From an uncultured Acetatifactor sp. (GTDB taxonomy: Bacteria > Bacillota > Clostridia > Lachnospirales > Lachnospiraceae): 64,000 nt of DNA. The position numbers and the translations under genes were made by a program. Location: contig CAJTLR010000011.1 in assembly GCA_910577185.1 (NCBI GenBank), positions 1-64,000 of the forward strand. Direction: 5' to 3'. Each line of letters opens with the position of its first letter. Positions within the stretch are counted from its first letter, which is position 1. This document shows, piece after piece, positions 61,637 to 64,000 of this stretch. A model generated the notes under the pieces. That model ran no database searches. It saw nothing but the letters and a program-made list of their open reading frames with translations, and had not been told where the DNA came from.

Positions 61637-64000
61637 TTACCGGTTCTTTTTCCAGTTTGCATTTTTCTCTTTGCTGGATGCCACCGCTTTGGACAGCTGC
61701 AGCACGATCTCGCTGAAATACCGCTCCGGCACTTCCTTCAGGCAGTAGGAATTGCTGTCGTTTGCTTCGTCATACACATAGCTCCCCCTCCTGATGCCGG
61801 CGTTCATGACCACCTGGCCGTTTTCGTCCACCACATTGCCTCCGGCATTGTAGAACCGGGCCTCATATACTGTCACATCCTCATTTTCACCGCCCACAAA
61901 GCTGCCGGAAAAATGAAGTTCCACCCCCAGCCCCAGTTCTTTGTCCTCCCGGTAATAACTGTAAAAGCCTCCCGCATCCTGGACGGAACCCCTGTACCAG
62001 CCCAGTGCCTGCAGCTTTCCTCCCAGGGAAAGGTCATTGACAATATAGCCGCCAAACCGTTCAAGACTCTTCTGTTCTTCCTCTTCCTTCGTCCGTAAGA
62101 ATACCTGTCTGTCCAGCTGTTCCACCGGCTGGGTGATCTCATAGTCCTCAAGCTGTTCCTTCCATGCTTTCCGGTCTTCCTCATCCAGTTCTATGGGATG
62201 TACGATTCCGACGATTCCCTCCCCGGGCATTTCAAACTCATCTTCTTCCTGGGTGTTGAAGGTTCCGTCCTCCATATAGCGGAACGTGGAAACCAGCTTC
62301 CGGTCCTCGTACATGCCCCAGATCAGCCCGGTGGCAAACTGGTGCATCACGGGATTTTTCACAAACAGATTCTCCCAGGCTCCCACGGTCCACTGGCGTC
62401 CCGTGGACAATGCCATCTCCAGACGCATTTTCTGGCTCGCCACCGTGGTCTTCATCTGCTTTTTCATCTGCTTGAATTCTTCGTAGGCGGCAGGTGCCTT
62501 TGTCTCGTCATCCCGCTTGCCCGGCGCAGGAAGATTTTTCAGTTTTTTCCCGTTCTCGTCAAAAACTTCGATCTCCAGGGCAGTGGTTATGGCTACCGTA
62601 AACTTCCGTTCGCCGTAATCAAAACACCGCTCCATATTTTCGTTGAAGCCCAGATCCGGAACAATTCTGTCCGCCAGTTCTTCCGTGGTGATTCCCAGCT
62701 GGGAAGCGGCAAATTCCAGGGCTTTCCCGGCGGCCGCCTTCACTTGTTTGAATTTAAATTTCCTCGAAATACCGTCCACAATCAGAAGTGCCTGCGGCTG
62801 CGGATTCAGGGCCAGCGCCTGTACGGCCTCGGAGGCTATGGCGCCTCTGGCGGCCAGGGGCCATTCCTGAATCTGATGATGGAGTTTTTTCACAATGTCG
62901 TCTCCCCCGTGAATGGACGCCGCATAAAGCACCCATCTCTTTTTGGACTCCGCTCCCGCCTCCATCCACTTGTCGAACAGTTCGTTTGCATATACCGCAA
63001 ATTCTTTCTCATCCAGCGCCTCTGCCAGAACCGCCGCACTGGGGCTTACCCCGCAGGGCGACATGGCAGCATAACTGAGGAAAATCGCCTGCAGATACTC
63101 CTCCTCTGCCTCCTGGCCATCTTTTTTATGTACCTTGGAAAAAGGCGTCTCATATGCCCATGCCAGGGAACGTTTTTTATTCCCCTTGTGCAGTTCCTTC
63201 ACCAGGTCTTCCTGTGTGATGGCCTTTCCTCCCCCGTTTCCGCTGTGGCTGTTTACCTGAAGCGCCGTTTCCAGCAGCGACCTGACTTTTCCGTTCTTCT
63301 CCTTTTCCAGACTCTCCGTCAGTACCGCTGTATACTTTTCGCTGTCCCATCTTGTCAGCACACGGATGGCGATCTCCCGTTCCCCGGCCTTTTTGGATGC
63401 CAGCAGCTTCAGAACATCCTCTTCCCAGTTTTTCTGCCCGTAGAGCACCTGCAGCAGTTCTTCTTTCACCGCCTTGGAAGTGTCCTGGGAAAATCCGAGA
63501 ATCACCGCCTTATTTTCTTCCGGTGAAGCAGCCAGCATCTGAATGCCGAAGCATCTGCCTGTGCTGCCGGCCTCCCGGAAAGCGGTAACCGTCTCGTCCC
63601 GGCGCTGTTCCAGATAACCGCGGAAAACTTCTTTTGCCGCATTTTTCAGCGCTTCCTTCCATTTGTCCATGTACAGGGAGTCAAAAGCATCCGCATAACC
63701 GTCCAGCTGGTATTTCAGGCTTAGTTTCTCCGAATCCACCGCGGAAAACAGCCGCCTGACCCTGTCTTCCCTGACTTCACCGGCCTCCCGCAGACTGTTG
63801 GTATTGCAGAATGCCCCGCAAAGCATCAGAAAAGCCTCGCAGCGATTACTCAGCGCATCATGGCCATAGCCCTGCTGGTAACTCTGCAGAATGCCCCAGT
63901 GTTTCCCTCCCCAGCGGTAGTTATTGTTTCCCCGCAAAGTATCCGAAATGGCATAAAGTGTCTCGATTCCTTTCTCTCCCTTCAGGTAATCCCGCACTTC
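61637..64000 (-). CDS. DUF4132 domain protein, 5' end beyond the window
   Basis: At least 787 residues; the gene continues past the window edge, so the true start is not visible. The N-terminal half seen here is helical and repeat-like, with HEAT-style blocks (LYGQKNWEEDVLKLLASKKA). The C-terminal part (about 500-690) has TGLIWGMYEDRKLVSTFRY and GIVHPIELDEEDRKAWKEQL, the DUF4132 pattern also found with WGR domains (MolR-like). The function of DUF4132 is not established. The expected C-terminal WGR partner is not seen; the last 90 residues form an extra beta-rich end. Confidence 0.82.
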   Translation of the reverse strand, partial: EVRDYLKGEKGIETLYAISDTLRGNNNYRWGGKHWGILQSYQQGYGHDALSNRCEAFLMLCGAFCNTNSLREAGEVREDRVRRLFSAVDSEKLSLKYQLDGYADAFDSLYMDKWKEALKNAAKEVFRGYLEQRRDETVTAFREAGSTGRCFGIQMLAASPEENKAVILGFSQDTSKAVKEELLQVLYGQKNWEEDVLKLLASKKAGEREIAIRVLTRWDSEKYTAVLTESLEKEKNGKVRSLLETALQVNSHSGNGGGKAITQEDLVKELHKGNKKRSLAWAYETPFSKVHKKDGQEAEEEYLQAIFLSYAAMSPCGVSPSAAVLAEALDEKEFAVYANELFDKWMEAGAESKKRWVLYAASIHGGDDIVKKLHHQIQEWPLAARGAIASEAVQALALNPQPQALLIVDGISRKFKFKQVKAAAGKALEFAASQLGITTEELADRIVPDLGFNENMERCFDYGERKFTVAITTALEIEVFDENGKKLKNLPAPGKRDDETKAPAAYEEFKQMKKQMKTTVASQKMRLEMALSTGRQWTVGAWENLFVKNPVMHQFATGLIWGMYEDRKLVSTFRYMEDGTFNTQEEDEFEMPGEGIVGIVHPIELDEEDRKAWKEQLEDYEITQPVEQLDRQVFLRTKEEEEQKSLERFGGYIVNDLSLGGKLQALGWYRGSVQDAGGFYSYYREDKELGLGVELHFSGSFVGGENEDVTVYEARFYNAGGNVVDENGQVVMNAGIRRGSYVYDEANDSNSYCLKEVPERYFSEIVLQLSKAVASSKEKNANWKKNR

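Overview
The window looks like a chromosomal segment of an anaerobic, probably spore-forming member of the Lachnospiraceae (Clostridia). The reasons are the gene families (SpoVG, SleB- and CwlD-type wall hydrolases, paired GlgC/GlgD, DnaD plus a DnaI-type helicase loader, MecA, a long-form PRPP synthetase, pyruvate formate-lyase with its activase and a 2[4Fe-4S] ferredoxin), strong AGGAGG ribosome-binding sites, and moderately GC-rich coding sequence with AT-rich spacers. No rRNA, tRNA, CRISPR array, prophage or intact insertion sequence was recognised. Identifications come from reading motifs by eye; no database was searched.

Layout. 0-1.4 kb: an archaeal-type IMP cyclohydrolase gene on the minus strand behind a ZTP riboswitch. 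1.4-3.9 kb: an orphan flagellin, a degenerate stretch, and a DUF2975/HTH pair. 3.9-11 kb, minus strand: MATE exporter, transglutaminase, DUF58, MoxR ATPase, then a PfkB sugar kinase with a large tandem repeat upstream. 11.7-16 kb: a 33-residue protein, mfd and pth. 16.4-20.4 kb: an ion transporter, then spoVG, glgD and glgC. 20.9-26.8 kb, plus strand: murC, a cluster of DnaA boxes, dnaD, the helicase loader, prs, and bioY behind two BirA-type operators. 26.8-31.8 kb: unfamiliar membrane-anchored proteins and a methyltransferase. 31.8-39.1 kb: a complete F-type ATP synthase operon whose c subunit carries a sodium-binding signature. 39.3-46.5 kb: DUF402, wall hydrolases, upp, rpiB and the tRNA t6A gene. 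47-52.6 kb: mecA, DUF1858 and the pyruvate formate-lyase locus. 52.7-59.4 kb: MerR regulator, dnaB, rplI, GdpP-like DHH protein, rpsR, ssb, rpsF and DUF951. 59.4-64 kb: a YdcF protein, a sirtuin and a DUF4132 protein cut by the window end.

The most unusual system is the pyruvate formate-lyase locus. The enzyme is split: a 678-residue subunit keeps the catalytic Cys-Cys pair but stops where the glycyl-radical domain should begin, and an 80-residue protein 537 bp downstream supplies that domain with its RVSGYAV motif. Their lengths add up to that of one normal enzyme. Between them lie a 49-bp tandem repeat that copies the 3' end and stop codon of the large gene, and a 67-residue protein resembling the start of the radical domain but ending in a cysteine-rich tail with no radical glycine. 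The activase and a ferredoxin follow.

A second theme is a family of mosaic hairpin repeats at 11.1, 27.3 and 60.3 kb. Each cluster lies directly upstream of a minus-strand gene in the same orientation, and together they carry fourteen copies of TGGTATAAT, an ideal extended -10 promoter element, pointing at that gene.
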